From: Eutypella sp. D-1
Lineage: Eukaryota; Ascomycota; Sordariomycetes; Xylariales; Diatrypaceae
Length of the DNA stretch: 64,000 bases
Reading direction: 5' to 3'
Assembly: GCA_023313575.1 (NCBI GenBank)
Contig: JAJTTP010000019.1
Coordinates: 744,001 to 808,000 of the forward strand
The first letter of the stretch is position 1. Each line of letters begins with the position of its first letter. A model generated the notes under the pieces. The model saw only the letters and a program-made list of their open reading frames with translations. It ran no database searches and was not told the DNA's origin. The position numbers and the translations under genes are program-made. This document shows positions 25,473 through 38,752 of the stretch, in pieces.

Positions 25473-25781
25473 TTAAACAGAAAATCCGTGCGCGAGGATT
25501 AAATCCATGTGCGTCATTCCACGCACACGACTCATCATGTAAGCACAGAGAGGCTCATTTCCTTCATTCCCGACCTTGCCCTCAAAGGACACGTTTGGTA
25601 CGAGTGATCCGTAGACCTCAATGGCGAGGGAAGTGATTTCGGTCTTGAGCGCCAAGGACTCTTGAATGATATATTCCAGGCGAGGATCTGCATAGACGGT
25701 GTAGCTGCACACGCCTTGGACGTCGACGGGGACGACATTTGCGCCGGCAAGTTCCGTCGCACTAGCGTCGCACTCTGCGCG
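25473..25781 (-). pseudogene. Phosphotransferase (APH-like) gene, downstream fragment
   Basis: The minus strand reads NVVPVDVQGVCSYTVYAD, then SLALKTEITSLAIEVYGSL, VSFEGKVG and CAYMMSRVRGMTHMDLILAHG. These are the N-lobe blocks of a fungal family of APH-type small-molecule kinases or phosphotransferases (recognised from memory). The frame stops soon after LAHG, so the catalytic lobe with its H-x-D motif is absent. Its 5' side is cut at 25781 by a copia LTR; the upstream exon continues at 38752-38625. With the GCGCG target site counted once, 38752-38625 plus 25776-25473 is an exact number of codons and reads through in frame. The gene was therefore already truncated at its 3' end, or ended early, apart from the insertion. 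Confidence 0.7.
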
Positions 25782-25983
25782 TGTTGGTAGGTACGTACGT
25801 AAAGGAAAGAGATAATAACAGAATGAAAGGTGGTGAGATTGGTGTTATATTCTGGTTTAAGGTTTATTTATTTATCTGAAAAGGATACGGGCGAAACCTA
25901 TATCTTTATATAAACAGGAGATAGGTATATAGGTACATTTTATTAATATATAGGTCCATACCAATAATTATTAATAACTAATA
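25782..25983 (-). repeat. Copia copy 1, left LTR
   Basis: Runs from TGTTGGTAGGTACG to AATAACTAATA; the terminal CA has become TA. The outer 90 bp are almost free of RIP changes while the inner part is mutated. Confidence 0.85.
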
Positions 25984-28355
25984 TTTACTTTATTTTCTTT
26001 TCGTAATTAAATAATTATAAAATGTTATTAATATAAAAATTAAACGAATAAATAAATAAATATATAAATAAATAATTAAATAATAAATATTAATAATATT
26101 ATTCCCGTTTTACTTATTTTTTTAATTTTAAGATAATTTAATTATTTTCGATAAACGTTTTTATAACCTTATTAAAAATGGTTTTCGTTATAATATTAAT
26201 AAAATTATAAATGCTATAAATTTATCGAATATTACTAGTTTTTTTATTTTCGTAAAATTATTTTAATATTATTAAATCGATTATTAACCTTTTTTTATTA
26301 ATATTACTTATTTATATTAAATATTAATATAAAAAGAAAAAATTAATATATAAAATTAATAAAGCCCGGGGAAGCCATAAATGCGTTAAAATAATATTTA
26401 ACGTATAATATAAAATATATTTTACGTTAAAACCTTAAACCATTTTATATATTTTATTAATTAAAACGTTATAAATAATATATTTATATTTAATAAATAA
26501 TTAATAAATAATATTACTTTTAATATTAAATTTATTATCGTAATTCTTTAATTTTTTATTATTTAAAACGATAATATAACCGATTTATAAACTTATATCC
26601 TTATTATTAACGAATAAATTATCGATAAAAATATATAACTTTAATTTAATAAGGTTTAATTCGATATAATTAAATCCGTAATCCTTATTATTTATTTATT
26701 ATTTAATTTTAACGTTTAATATTTTAACTTTTTTAAAACCGGGCTTAACGTATTATATTACCGTAAAATAATTAAATACGGTTTTTAATTAATAAATAAA
26801 AAAAATATAAACTTTACGTGTTTATTATTTAACATATTTTTTTATTAATTCCGGGGAAAATGCTTTTAAATTTAAAAGTTCTAATTTTTCGGTTTATTTT
26901 TTTTATATAATAAATATTTTATATTTACAGATAATAATTTATAAGCCGTTAAAATTTTCGGTCGATTTATTTTTTAATATTTTTTATAACCGTGTTTTAA
27001 TTTTTATTTTATTAAATATTTCGTTTTTTAAAGCTAAAAGATTTATAATACCGATATTAAAAATGTTATTTATTTAAAATCCCGTAATCCCGAATAGTTT
27101 TAAATCCGATATTAATAAATAAAGGTTAAATATTAATAGTTTTATATATAATTTTTATTAATAATGTTACGAATAAGTTTTAAATTAATAAATGCCCGAT
27201 TTTATAAGGTTATATAATAATTTAATAACATATAATAACGTTTTTTTAAAATATTTATTTTTTAATTTAATAAATAGTTATATAAAAATAATCCGTTATA
27301 TCGGCGTTTTAAATTAAGTATAAGTTATAATAATATTTCGTATTATAACTTTTATTTTTTAAGCCGTAAAATAAAGGTTATTATTAAAATAAAACGTTAA
27401 TTAATTTATTAAATAATAAATGCATAAGTTATAATAAAAGTTTTATCGGGGTTTTTATATTTTTAAATAATTAGTTATAATTTTTTATATAATAATAAAA
27501 TATATTTATTATTTACTTTATAAATTATTTTTAATTTAAAAATTATTATGCCCCGGTAATTAACGGCGTTATATATTTTAAGTTATAATATGCTTTTTTC
27601 GAATAAAGCGTTTAATTTTTTAAAGTTAAAAGTTTTAAATAATTTTTTAAACGTTACGATTTTTTTATTTGCTTTAAGCTTAAAAATTAATATTTTATCG
27701 TTTTTTTTAATATTAACGTATTAAAAGTTTATACATATTTTTTCGACTTTTTTATTAAAAATAATTATTAGCTTTTTTTTAATTAAGTATAAGGTTTAAC
27801 GTATAAATTCCGAAAAATTACCGTATTTTCCGTTATTTTCGAATTTATTATTATATCTTTATTAATAACCGTAATAACTTTAAAAAGGCTTTTTTATCTT
27901 TTTCTTTTTTATATATAAATATTTTACTGCTTAAAAAAAAAGATTTTAAAAATGTTTTTTACGTTTTCGGGTTATTCTTAATATTTAACGCGTTTTAAAC
28001 CGATTTTTATGCTTTAATTTTTTTAACCTCCGTTATAGCTTTTTATATTATTTAAATTTTTTAAATCTATATAAAGGTAAAAGGTAAATTTGTATTAATT
28101 TAAAAATAAGCTTTAAAAATTAAAAAGGTAAATATAAAACCGTTAAAATTAACCGTATCGTTAATTATTTTTATTATTATTTATAAACGTAATAATTTTA
28201 ATCCTATATTTTTAAACTTTTCTGTAATAATTTTATAAGTTTTACGTATAAAATTATGGTATTTTATTACGGAACTTAATGTTATCGAAATGTATATTAA
28301 TATTATAAATAATTATATCCGGGGGTTTTAAATATATATCGATTTAATATTTTTT

Positions 28356-28787
28356 TGTTATGACCGGTCGGGCCATTGGGCCTAATGGGGCTAAACATAA
28401 CAAGAAAAAATCCCTGACTTAAGTTCTGGAAAAAGAGATAGCCACATTAAAGTAAGCCATATGCGCCACACGACCAGGAAGGATCGGTTAGATCGGTAAT
28501 AATCTTAACGATGTTGGATCGTTATACTCGAATACGATCTTAACGATTTAACAGTAACCATATATTCCAATGTTAGGAATAAAAGATATAAATAATATAT
28601 AGTTACGTTTATTACTTTTTTTTTAAATTATCTTTAAACTTATTAGTTTATAATATAATTTAATTATTTAAAGCACTTTTTTTTTTATTATTACCAAACG
28701 GAACTATTTATTACTTAAAACCTTAGCATTTTTATTAATATAAACCTTTCGATTAAATTAATAATTAGGAATAAACTAACCGTTATA
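28356..28787 (+). repeat. Gypsy-family LTR, left
   Basis: TGTTATGACCGGTCGGG...CCGTTATA, 432 bp. The first roughly 210 bp (U3) keep normal composition, while the rest is RIP-mutated. Confidence 0.75.
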
Positions 28788-31700
28788 TGTTATAAGCTTT
28801 TATTTAATAATATTATTAACTTTAAGCAATATCCGATATTATGTTTTTTTTAAGCTAAAACTTTTAATAAATTATTTAATAATTGCTTAAACGAATCGAA
28901 TAAATCGAGCGAACGGTAACTATATTTACAAATTAAAAGGTTATATTTATTAAATTTAAGTTTAAAAAATTTGGACTTTATAATAGCATTACCCCCGTAC
29001 GACCTTTTTTTATTATAGCCGCAATTTACCTATATTAATAACGTTATGTATATATTACGGAAGTTAATAAAATTCTTAACATTATATTATGTTTTACCGG
29101 GGGGATAATTTAATAATTTAAACCTATTTTAAATGCTTTTATAAAAGTAAAGGAAAAAAAAAAATCCACGGAAATTAAACGTTTTTTCGAAAAATATAAA
29201 AACTTTAAGGAAAAGGTAAAAGCTAATTACGGAAATCCGGATAAGGCCCGAGCCGTTACGTAATAACTTTTAACTTTTAAATAAAAAAAAGCAGCTTATA
29301 TATACGTTACGTAATTTAAGTAATTTATTATTAAAACAGATTAAATCGATAATAAGTTTTTTATCGATACGTTTTATTAAGGATTTAAAAATTTGGTTAA
29401 GGATAAAATTATTACGTAAAATAAATTAAATGCTTTCGATAAATTTACTGCTTTAATAATTAAAATCGATAATAAATAATTTAAATAACGTTAAAAAAAA
29501 AAAGGATATTATGTATTTAAAAGATTTAAAAAATATTAAAATAATAAAAATCAAGATTAAAAGCTTACCGATATATTTTACGGGACGGTATTAAGACTTA
29601 TATTATTTAATATGATACGAAAAAATAAGCGATAAATTAAATGTTATAATTATGGTAAAATAAGATATTTTAAAAAAAAATGTAAAAAATTTAAATAAAA
29701 TGTAAATTAAAAACCTATACCCGAGGGAAAATAACCTTTTACCGGTAAAAAAACGCTCGGAATAATCCGCCGTATATACTCGGATAATAATATTTATTAA
29801 TAAAGATTATAAAAAGTTAAACGATTAACTTAAGCCGCCGTAAAACGATAATATTAATAATAGCAAAATAAATACCTTAATAACGATAAAAAAAAAGCCT
29901 TTACGGAAACATATTACGTAAAAAAAAAAAAAATAAAACGATTAATTAATTGGCTTAAAAAACGATAAGATTATAAATTAAAAAAGATATATAATATTTA
30001 TATTAAACGATTTTAATAACGTTTTAAAAAGTAACGATTTAAAATTTACTTATAATAGCTTCGTAATTAAAATAAATTTATTAATTAAAAAATCCAAACT
30101 CGGACATTATATTTTTTAAAATACCCCGTTAACTATCGAAAATACGAATGTTACTGGTATAAGGAACGAAAAATCGGTATTATTAACCGAATTAAACGAA
30201 TGGCTAAAAAAGGATTTAATTTTTTATAATAAAAAAAAGACGAAACCGATTAACGATAGTATAAGGAAATTCGGCGTTATTATAATTACGTACCGTACGA
30301 ATAAAAATGGTTAAAAAAGATATTTTGCCCCGGAGGATATTAAATATGCCATTATAACAAATGTACTTATTAAACGTTAAAAGTTATAAAAATCCGGAAC
30401 GAGATCGAATAGTAAAAATACGAAATCCGATGTTAAAAAAATAAGTTATTAAACGCCGATTTATATACGTTTAAAGATTTATTAAAAAAAATAACCTTTA
30501 ATAAAATTAGTTTCGAACATTTTTATAAAAATTTAAAAGTAAAAAAATAATTATACGTATAAAAAGAATTTAATAAAGAAAAACTTTACGATAACCCGTA
30601 TAACGCCGTTTAAGTTTACGGTAAGGATTTAAAAAAATAAAGCCGTTTATATTAAGGTTATAAAACGGTATCATAAGGTTTAAAAACGTAATACGATATT
30701 TATAAACTATTTTAAAAGCTTAAAAACGATATAAATATATTATAATACGAATAAAGGTTAAAAATAATTAATATACCGTTATAATAAATAACGGAACCGA
30801 CAGTAATTATATAACCTTAAAATTATATAATAAGTTATAATTATTATGGAAAAAAAAATAACATTTTTATAACATAATAAAAGCCGAAGGTTATATTTTT
30901 TAATACGACGAAAAAAAAGTATTACGGAAAACCGATTAATTCGATATATATATTAAAAGATAAAAATAAAACGTTATTTTCGATATTATGCCTTTAAAAA
31001 GATACGACATAATCCTTAAATAATTATGGCTGTATTAATATAATCTATCGATTAATTAAAAAACTGATTAAATAATATTTCCTTATCTTTTAAAAACCGA
31101 CGATAACTTAAAAAAAAGATTTTAATATTTAACGGATAATAAGTACGGATATAAGGATATGACAAAAACTTTATTAAAAAAAATACAACAAATTAAAGAA
31201 AAAGGATATAAAAAAAGGATTAAACAAATTATCGTATTTATCCGATAACGATTCCGTTTTTTTAATAGCATTTTAAAAAAAGAAAATACGACGATATTAC
31301 GAATATGTAACGTATTATTATAATATTATTAATACGATAAGGTGTTTCGTAAAAAATTTAAAAAAGGATTATTAAACCGTAATAAATAAAACCACGAGAT
31401 TATTTTTATAAAAGGAAAAACGTTACGATTTTATAAAATCTATAACCTTAACGAAATCGAATTTAAGGAATTACGAAAATACTTTAAAAATAAGTTAATA
31501 AAAAGATATATTCGACGATTAAAATTATTAGCAAAATACCTTATTATGTTTATACTTAAAAAAAACGGCAAATTACGATTAATAATCGATTATCGATAAT
31601 TAAACGAGATTATTATTAAAAACTAAATACCGTTATTATTTATTACTAAAATAAAGGACCGTTTATACGGAGCTAAATGGTTTATTACTTTAAACCTTAA

Positions 31701-32908
31701 GGATAAATATTATTATATCAGAATTAAACCCGGAAATAAATAGAAAACAGTTTTTAAAACGAAATACGGCTTATTTAAGTATTTAATTATGTTTTTCGGA
31801 TTAATTAACGTATTAATATCGTTTTAATACATAATTAATTACGTATTACGAAAATATTTTAATATTTTCGTTATTTATTATTTTAACGATATCCTTATTT
31901 ATTTGGATTTAAAAAAATAACATAAAAAATATATATATAAGGTATTACAGATATTATAAAACGTTAACCTATTAATGGAACCCGAAAAAAGTGTATTTTA
32001 TATATAAGAAGTGGAATTTTTCGGATATATTATTACCCCCGAATATATTAAAATAAACCTTAAGAAAATCGCGATTATTAAAAACTGGAAAATGCTTATT
32101 AGTGTAAAAAAAATATAAGCTTTTTTCGGTTTAATAAATTATTATCGGAAATTTATATAACGATTTAAATATATTATAATACTTTTTACGGAATTAATAA
32201 AAAAAGATAAACGGTTTATATAAATTAATAAAGTAAACGAATTTTTTAAGAAATTAAAGGATATTATTATTAACGAACCAGTATTTATTATATACGATTT
32301 TAAAAAACCCGTTAAGTTAAAAACCGACGCTTTGGATTACGTTTTTAAAGCATAAATTAAATAATAAGATAAAGAAAAAAAATTATACCTTATCGTATTT
32401 TATTTTTATAAATTTATTAAAACTAAACTTAATTATTTGATTTATAATAAAGAATTTCTTATTATCGTTAACGTATTTAAGGAATTTAGATATTACTTTA
32501 TAGGAAATATGTACTAAGTTAAGGTTTATATTAACTATAAAAATATTACATATTTTTTTATTATTTAAACCTTTAACGGAAAACAGTTACGATATGCCGA
32601 ATATTTTACGGAATTCGATTATATTATTATTTATAAAAAAGGATTAAAGAACGGATAAGTAAACGTTATTAACAGGTAATCTGTTATGGAAGAAAAATAT
32701 ATATTAATTAAATATGCGGTATTTTAATAAACGTTAAAAAAACATTTAAAATAACGATAAATTGTTGCTATTAAGATCATTTAAAATGATTTATATAAGT
32801 AAATCGAATAATATAATAATAAATTATTAATAAAAAAATAAATAAAAAAGTTATAAATATTATAAAAACTGTAAGAATAATTAATATAAGAGATTTACGA
32901 ATATTTTT

Positions 32909-33337
32909 TATAACGGCTGGTCTATTCCTAACTATTAGTCCAATCGAGGGGGTTTATGTTAGCAAAAGTGCTAGGGTTTTAAGTAATAAATAATTACGTT
33001 TGGTAATAACAAAAAGAAAAATGTTTTAAGTAACCAAATTATATTATAAGCTAATAAATTTAAAAATTATTTAAAAGAAAAGTAATAAATATAGCTATAT
33101 ATTATTTATATCTTTTATTCCTGATATTAAAATATGATGTTAAATGTTAGATCATTAGGATAGCTAAGTTATCCAGGCTATTTAGGATTACTGGGATAAC
33201 TGGGCTATCCAGGCTATCCTTCTTATCACGTAACCTAAGTATGGCTTATCTTATCGTATCTGTCCTTTCCAGTGCCATGGTCAGGGATTGTTTGTGCCAA
33301 TCTTATTTGGGCCCAATGACCTAGCCAGGTCATAACA
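32909..33337 (-). repeat. Solo LTR of the gypsy family, inverted, inside pol
   Basis: Read on the minus strand it runs TGTTATGACCTGGCTAGG...CCGTTATA, 429 bp. It separates the RNase H part from the integrase part of the gypsy element. It is flanked by T5 on both sides, compatible with a 5-bp duplication but too simple to be decisive. The part at about 33130-33337 is not RIP-mutated. Confidence 0.75.
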
Positions 33338-34163
33338 TTTTTTATACGGATATTTAAAAGATTATAAAATCTTTAAACGATTATAACGGACTTATATATT
33401 TAATAAAATAAAATTAGTAATATAATAAATACGATAACGATATAATATATGCGGAAAAATTAAAATAAAACGATATAAACTTTACGGAAAATTATAACTA
33501 TTATTAATTAATAAATAATTATAAAAATTTATCATATTTAATTTTATTATTAAATTACCGATATTAAAAGATTTAATAATATATAACGGTTATAATAATA
33601 TTTTCGTAATCGTTAACCGATTTATAAAGTTTTTTTATTTTATCTTATATAACGAAAATACCGACGTAAAATAAATAGCATATATTTTTTTACGATATAT
33701 TATAATAATATACGGCTTTATATTCGAAATTATCTCCGATAAAAAAACGATATTTATATCGAAATTTTGGCAAAGTTTTATAATAAGATTAAAATTAAAC
33801 CTTAAATTTATAACAGTTTTTAAACTTTAAATAAACGGATAAACAGAATGAATTAATTAAATATTAAAAACTTATTTTCGATAATATATTAATTATAAAT
33901 AAAATAACTAGGTAAAGTAGTTATTTATCGTATAATTAGCTTATAATATAGCTTATTATAAAAGTATACGGATAATATTTATTAACGTTAATTTCGGATT
34001 TACCCCGGACGTTTATTAAAATGCTTATAAAAAAAGATTAAATAATATTAAAACTATGTTAATATCGGAATAATTTAAATAACTATATAAAAAAATAAAA
34101 ATAAAACTTAAACTTATACGTTAATAAATAAATAAATATTATAATTAAAAAAAGTTAAAAAGA

Positions 34164-34391
34164 TTGATTTTTTTAAAGGGAAATATAATTTATTTAGTTA
34201 TAAAAAACATTATAATAAAACGATTTAATAAAAAACTTAATTATAAATATATCGGACCGTACTTAATTATTAAAAAAATATTAAAAAATAATTATAAATT
34301 AAACTTATTATTAGGAGTTAGGATTTATTTAATTTTTTACGTTTCCTTATTTAAGAACATAACGGATATAAACGTTATAAAAATAAAATAA
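34164..34391 (+). pseudogene. Gypsy integrase C-terminal fragment
   Basis: 75 codons remain open. RFNKKLNYKYIGPYLIIKKI, then VRIYLIFYVSLFKN, corresponds to the KL..K..GPF.I...I and IHPVFHVSLLK blocks at the end of fungal gypsy integrases. It is part of the RIP-inactivated element and not an independent gene. Confidence 0.7.
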
Positions 34392-35246
34392 AACGATATC
34401 GAAATAAAAATAAATAAATACGAAGCGGAAAAAATCTTAAACGTGTAAATAAAAAATGGACGAATAAAATATAAAATTAAATAAAAAAAATATAATAATT
34501 CCGAAAACATATAAAAACCTGTTAATTACTTAATAAACGTTTAACGCTTTTTAAAAAATTTTTATTAACGCCGACGGAAACGTTAATAAAAATAGCATCT
34601 TAATTAAAATTACCCGATATATTTATTTTAAATTAATTAAAATCCGAAATAACTTTAAAATTTATTAACGTTTTAATAAACCCCGTAAAACGTATATTTT
34701 CCGCCCGACGTTTTTTTTTTTTTTAAACTTTTTAACTTTTTTAAAAATTAAAAATTATAACGAACCATTTTTTTTTTACGATATCGAAAAAACTTTTATA
34801 ATTTTCGAAAACGTTAAAAACGCGTAATAACTTTATTTATTTCTTTTTAAAAACGAAAAAGTTACTCCTCGGTTAATGCTTTTTTACGTTTTAAGCAATC
34901 CTGTTCGTAAATAATATTTTAAAAAAAATTAACTAAAATCCTTAAGCTATCGTATTACCGTTTATATAAAATGCAATTTTAATAATAAGTAAAGCTTTTA
35001 AATATTACGTATTATTTTTTACGATAAAAATAAAAAGAATAAAATATAACTTTAAAACTAAAAAATAAAATATAAAAAATAAAAGCTTTACGACCGTTTT
35101 GTTAATTAAAACGGCGATAAAATTTAAAAACATAATTAATTATAATAAAAGGATAAAAAATATAAGGACGGAAAAAATTTATAAAAAATAAATAAAAGCA
35201 CGGAAATTAGGTTTTAAAGATAAAAACTTTAAAAAAGGAAAGATTA

Positions 35247-35661
35247 TGTTATAATTTAATTAGGCTAAATAAGGGTTAATAACCTTATTTATTAACGGTA
35301 TTGCCGGAAAAATAAAAACGTAAACCAGCCATATTTAATAAGTTATAAAAAAAACCATATATAAATCCGTTATAATCTATGGATTTAAAGGTATTAATTA
35401 AATCTGTTACGATTTAAGGATTTAATATAATTATATATTTTAATATTAAGAATAAAAGATATAAATAATATATAATTACGCTTATTACCTTTTTTTTAAA
35501 TAGTTTTTAAATTTATTAGCTTATAATATAACTTAGTTACCTAAAGCACCCTTTTTTTTACTATTACCAGACGTGATTATTTATTACTTAAAACCCTTAA
35601 CATTCCTACTAATATAAATCCCTCGACTGGACTAATAGTTAAGAATAGACCAGCCGTTATA
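35247..35661 (+). repeat. Gypsy-family LTR, right
   Basis: Begins TGTTATAATTTAATTAGG (a RIP-altered form of TGTTATGACCTGGCTAGG) and ends CAGCCGTTATA; 415 bp, mutated along its whole length. Confidence 0.65.
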
Positions 35662-38423
35662 TATTACCTGTATTTTTTATTTTTATATTTATTAAAAAAG
35701 GGTTAATTCGATATTAAAATGCTTAATTAAATAAATAAACGGCTATAAAGTATTAGCTATTATTTAAATAATTAAAATGTTCCGTAATATTTTTTTATCG
35801 GGCTTTAAGGCAGGTTTATTTCTTTTATATTTAACGAGAAAAACGGCATAATTGGTACGGTAAAATATTTTTTTAACTTTTTATTAAGCTTTTACTTTTT
35901 TACGTTTTTATTTTAAATATTTAATGGATTAATATTTTCTTTTTATATATTTAATATTTACGGTTTTATTATTTATCGGTTTTTTATTTTTAATGGTACT
36001 TTTTATTTTTATCGTTTTAATAATATTTACGGTTAACGTAAAAAGTATTATTTTCGTTATTATTATTATTATTATTATTATTATCTTTATTAATTATATA
36101 TTAATTAGTTTTTTTTATAACTTTATAAATGCCGATAAAAACGTAAAGCTTATTTATTAAATCTTTAAAGTAAATAATAAGTTCGAAAAAGGTATATTAA
36201 AATTAAAGGATTATATAATAAGCTTAATATATAATAACGATTAATTATTATTTTTTTCGGAAATCGGGTTTTAATACTTTTTAATATAAAGAAAATTTAT
36301 TAAATATAATTTAAATTATTTTTAAATTATTTTTACCGGCGTTTTTAACTTTAATATTAAAAAAAGTTATAAAAGTTTAATTATAATAATATTAAATTTT
36401 ATTTTATTCGGTATTAAAATAACGTTTTATAACGAAGTATATATCGGTAAATATTAAATAATAAAAAATGTTATAAAAGAAATATAATATTATACGTTTT
36501 AATAAAATAATTAAAAATATAATATAAAATTACGTTTACCGAATGCTATTAATATAATATATATCGAAAAGAAAATCGGAATTTATTTTTTAAAATATTG
36601 TAAATCTTTCCCGTATGATTATTTTTTTTATTTTAAACCTTTTTAAATTATTTTATAATCGTTAATAAATATAATTTATTTAAAATATTAATTAATAAAA
36701 TAACGTAATAAATTTGTTTTTATTAATTATTAATAAGTATAAAGGTCCGGCCTGGTAATAAATTAAGTCCCGGGATAAGCTTAAATATTATTTAAAAAGA
36801 AAATCGTAATGTTTTAAAATTTTTATAAGTTCCGGTTTTTTATTTAAAGTAATCGGCGGGGAAAAAGGAAATAACGTTAAAAGTTAATATTTTTTAAATT
36901 ATTTAAGTTTTATAACATATAAATTAATTTAAAGTTTTAAAAAAAGGATGGTCCGGTTATCCCTTTTTATCGTTAAATATAACTGTTTAAAAAGCTATTA
37001 ATTATTTCCCGTGGGCTAAAGTGGGTAACCCGGTATACCCGGGTAAGGCGGATAAGTTAAATAGTTATAAAAATATCCCGGAAAATAAAAGCATTAATAC
37101 GGATACCTTAAGTTAATATTCCCGGGAAAAGGTTATATAGGTTATAAAAGAAAACGTTATATAAATTAAATAAAAAAAAGAAAAAAAAAGGTTACGTTAT
37201 TTATATAATAAAAGGTTATTATATAAACGAAATAAATTAAAGTTAAATCCGTTTTAAAGGAAAAAAGTAATTAAATATTATTAAAATATTTAATATTTTA
37301 TAAAGTTTTAAACGTTCCGGTTTAAGATTTAAGTCGGTATATAATTAATCCGGGGTAAAAATATATTAAAAAAAGGATTAATTAAAGGTATATTTTAAAA
37401 ATTAATATAAAGAATTAAATAATGGAATAAACGGGGTTATTATTTTATATAATATATTTTATACCGTTAAAGTTTTTAATTAATTATTTTAAAACGGTTA
37501 ATATTAAGGTTTACCGGACGGTTTTATAAACGTTCCGAATTAAATAATAAAATATATAAATAATTTATAAAATTATAAATAAATTAATCCGTATTTTATA
37601 TTATAAACCGATATTTTTTATATTAACGTATAAAGCTATTTATTTATAATTATTTCGAGCTTAATAAATGTTTATTCTAAAAGTTATTATTAAATAATAA
37701 AATTAATTAATTTAATTATAAAGTTTACGTTATTTTTTTAACGTATACGTTTTATTATATTAATACCGTTTTTAAAGTAAACCGGAACTGTTTAAATATA
37801 ATTTTAAAACTTACTTTTATAAATTTTTAAAAATGGTTTTAATATTTATTAAATGTTTTTTCCGTTATTTAATTAATATCGGGGCGGTTATCGGTTATTT
37901 TAAAATTATTAAAAGTAAATAATATTTATATAACCTTTTATTTAAAAATAACTTATTAAAAGGTAATTTCCGTTTATTTTATAACCGCGGGGTTAAATAT
38001 TTAAATTAATAATACCGTATATTTTAAAATAAGGTTAAAAAACCGAGCAAAAGCATTTATATTTTCCCGTTAAACGGCTTTTTTTATTTATAACTTTATT
38101 TAAAAATTTTTTCCTCTGTAAGGTTATTTTTTAATAGCTTTAAACGATAATCCGGCTTATTATTAGTTATCCGATATAATAAATAGTTTTAAAAATAATA
38201 ACGATAATAATATTTATAATAATAATAAAAAAAGTAAAAAAGGTTTATTATATAATAATATAAATGAAAAAAGGTTATTATCCGTTATAAAAATAAACGG
38301 AGGAAAATAATAATAAAAATTTATTAATGGTATTAACGCGAAAAGATTTTTAAGTTATTATAATAATAATTCTTTTAACTTTATTAATTTATATTATTAT
38401 ATTTATTTAATAATATTAATTAA

Positions 38424-38624
38424 TATTAATAAATACGTACGTAAAAAAAAAGATAATAATAAAATAAAAAGTAATAAAATTAATATTATATTTTGGTTTA
38501 AAGTTTATTTATTTATTTAAAAAGGATACGGGCGAAGTTTATATCTTTATATAAACGGGAGATAAGTATATAGGTACATCTTATTAGTATGTGGGTCCAT
38601 ACCAGTGACCACTAATAACTAACA
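38424..38624 (-). repeat. Copia copy 1, right LTR
   Basis: Ends AATAACTAACA at the GCGCG duplication. Here the inner (left) side is RIP-mutated and the outer 40 bp are clean, the mirror of the left LTR. Confidence 0.85.
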
Positions 38625-38752
38625 GCGCGGGTTGCTGATGTTTTCCGGAAGAAACTCTTAATCTCAGACGCGACAGAGTACTCTGCGTACGTTGTGCCCA
38701 TAATGCCATTGAGTTTTTGCTGGAGCTCTGGTGAGCCTGGTCTGCCTCGTTG
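38625..38752 (-). pseudogene. Phosphotransferase (APH-like) gene, upstream exon fragment
   Basis: Begins after a splice acceptor (CACTTAG, before 38752). The minus strand reads ELQQKLNGIMGTTYAEYSVA, SEIKSFFRKTSAT, and runs into the copia target site GCGCG. It continues in frame at 25776 as RAECDASATELAG. The N-terminal exon(s) must lie further right, in 38753-39262 or beyond the next copia copy; I could not identify them. Confidence 0.65.

Larger units (their letters stand above)
28356..35661 (+). mobile_element. Ty3/gypsy retrotransposon, RIP-mutated, nested in copia copy 1
   Basis: Coding sense is plus. LTR-like ends lie at 28356-28787 (TGTTATGACC...CCGTTATA) and 35247-35661. Frames broken by stops still show the gypsy order. 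A Gag CCHC knuckle lies at 29642-29683 (C-Y-N-Y-G-K...C, second Cys now Tyr). Reverse transcriptase lies at about 31540-32130 (GKLRLIIDYRQLNEI, GAKWFITLNLKD, and FNDILIY where the catalytic Asp-Asp should be). RNase H lies near 32300-32500. Integrase lies at about 33600-34000 (DRFIKFF, ISDKKTIFISKFW, NG-TE). An integrase tail of 75 codons remains open (34164-34391). A solo LTR (32909-33337) splits the pol gene. I found no clear target duplication, and the two end LTRs differ in their U3 part, so the ends may come from different copies. Confidence 0.75.
25782..38624 (-). mobile_element. Ty1/copia retrotransposon copy 1, with a nested gypsy element
   Basis: A 12.84-kb insertion with LTRs at 25782-25983 and 38424-38624 and a perfect 5-bp target duplication GCGCG (25777-25781 and 38625-38629). 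Without the nested element it is about 5.5 kb, matching the other two copies. Coding sense is the minus strand: a purine tract on that strand (complement of 25984-26006) adjoins the 25782 LTR, and the Gag Asn run appears as (TTA)n at 36056-36090. The interior is extremely AT-rich, with CA/TG lost and CG retained, the RIP pattern; no long frame survives. Alignment by eye with copy 3 suggests that about 700 bp of copia sequence is missing where the gypsy element sits (28355/35662). Confidence 0.85.

Noticed and set aside
36056..36090. (TTA)n microsatellite as an independent repeat
   Set aside because: The same run occurs at matching places in all three copia copies and is the Asn-rich part of Gag.
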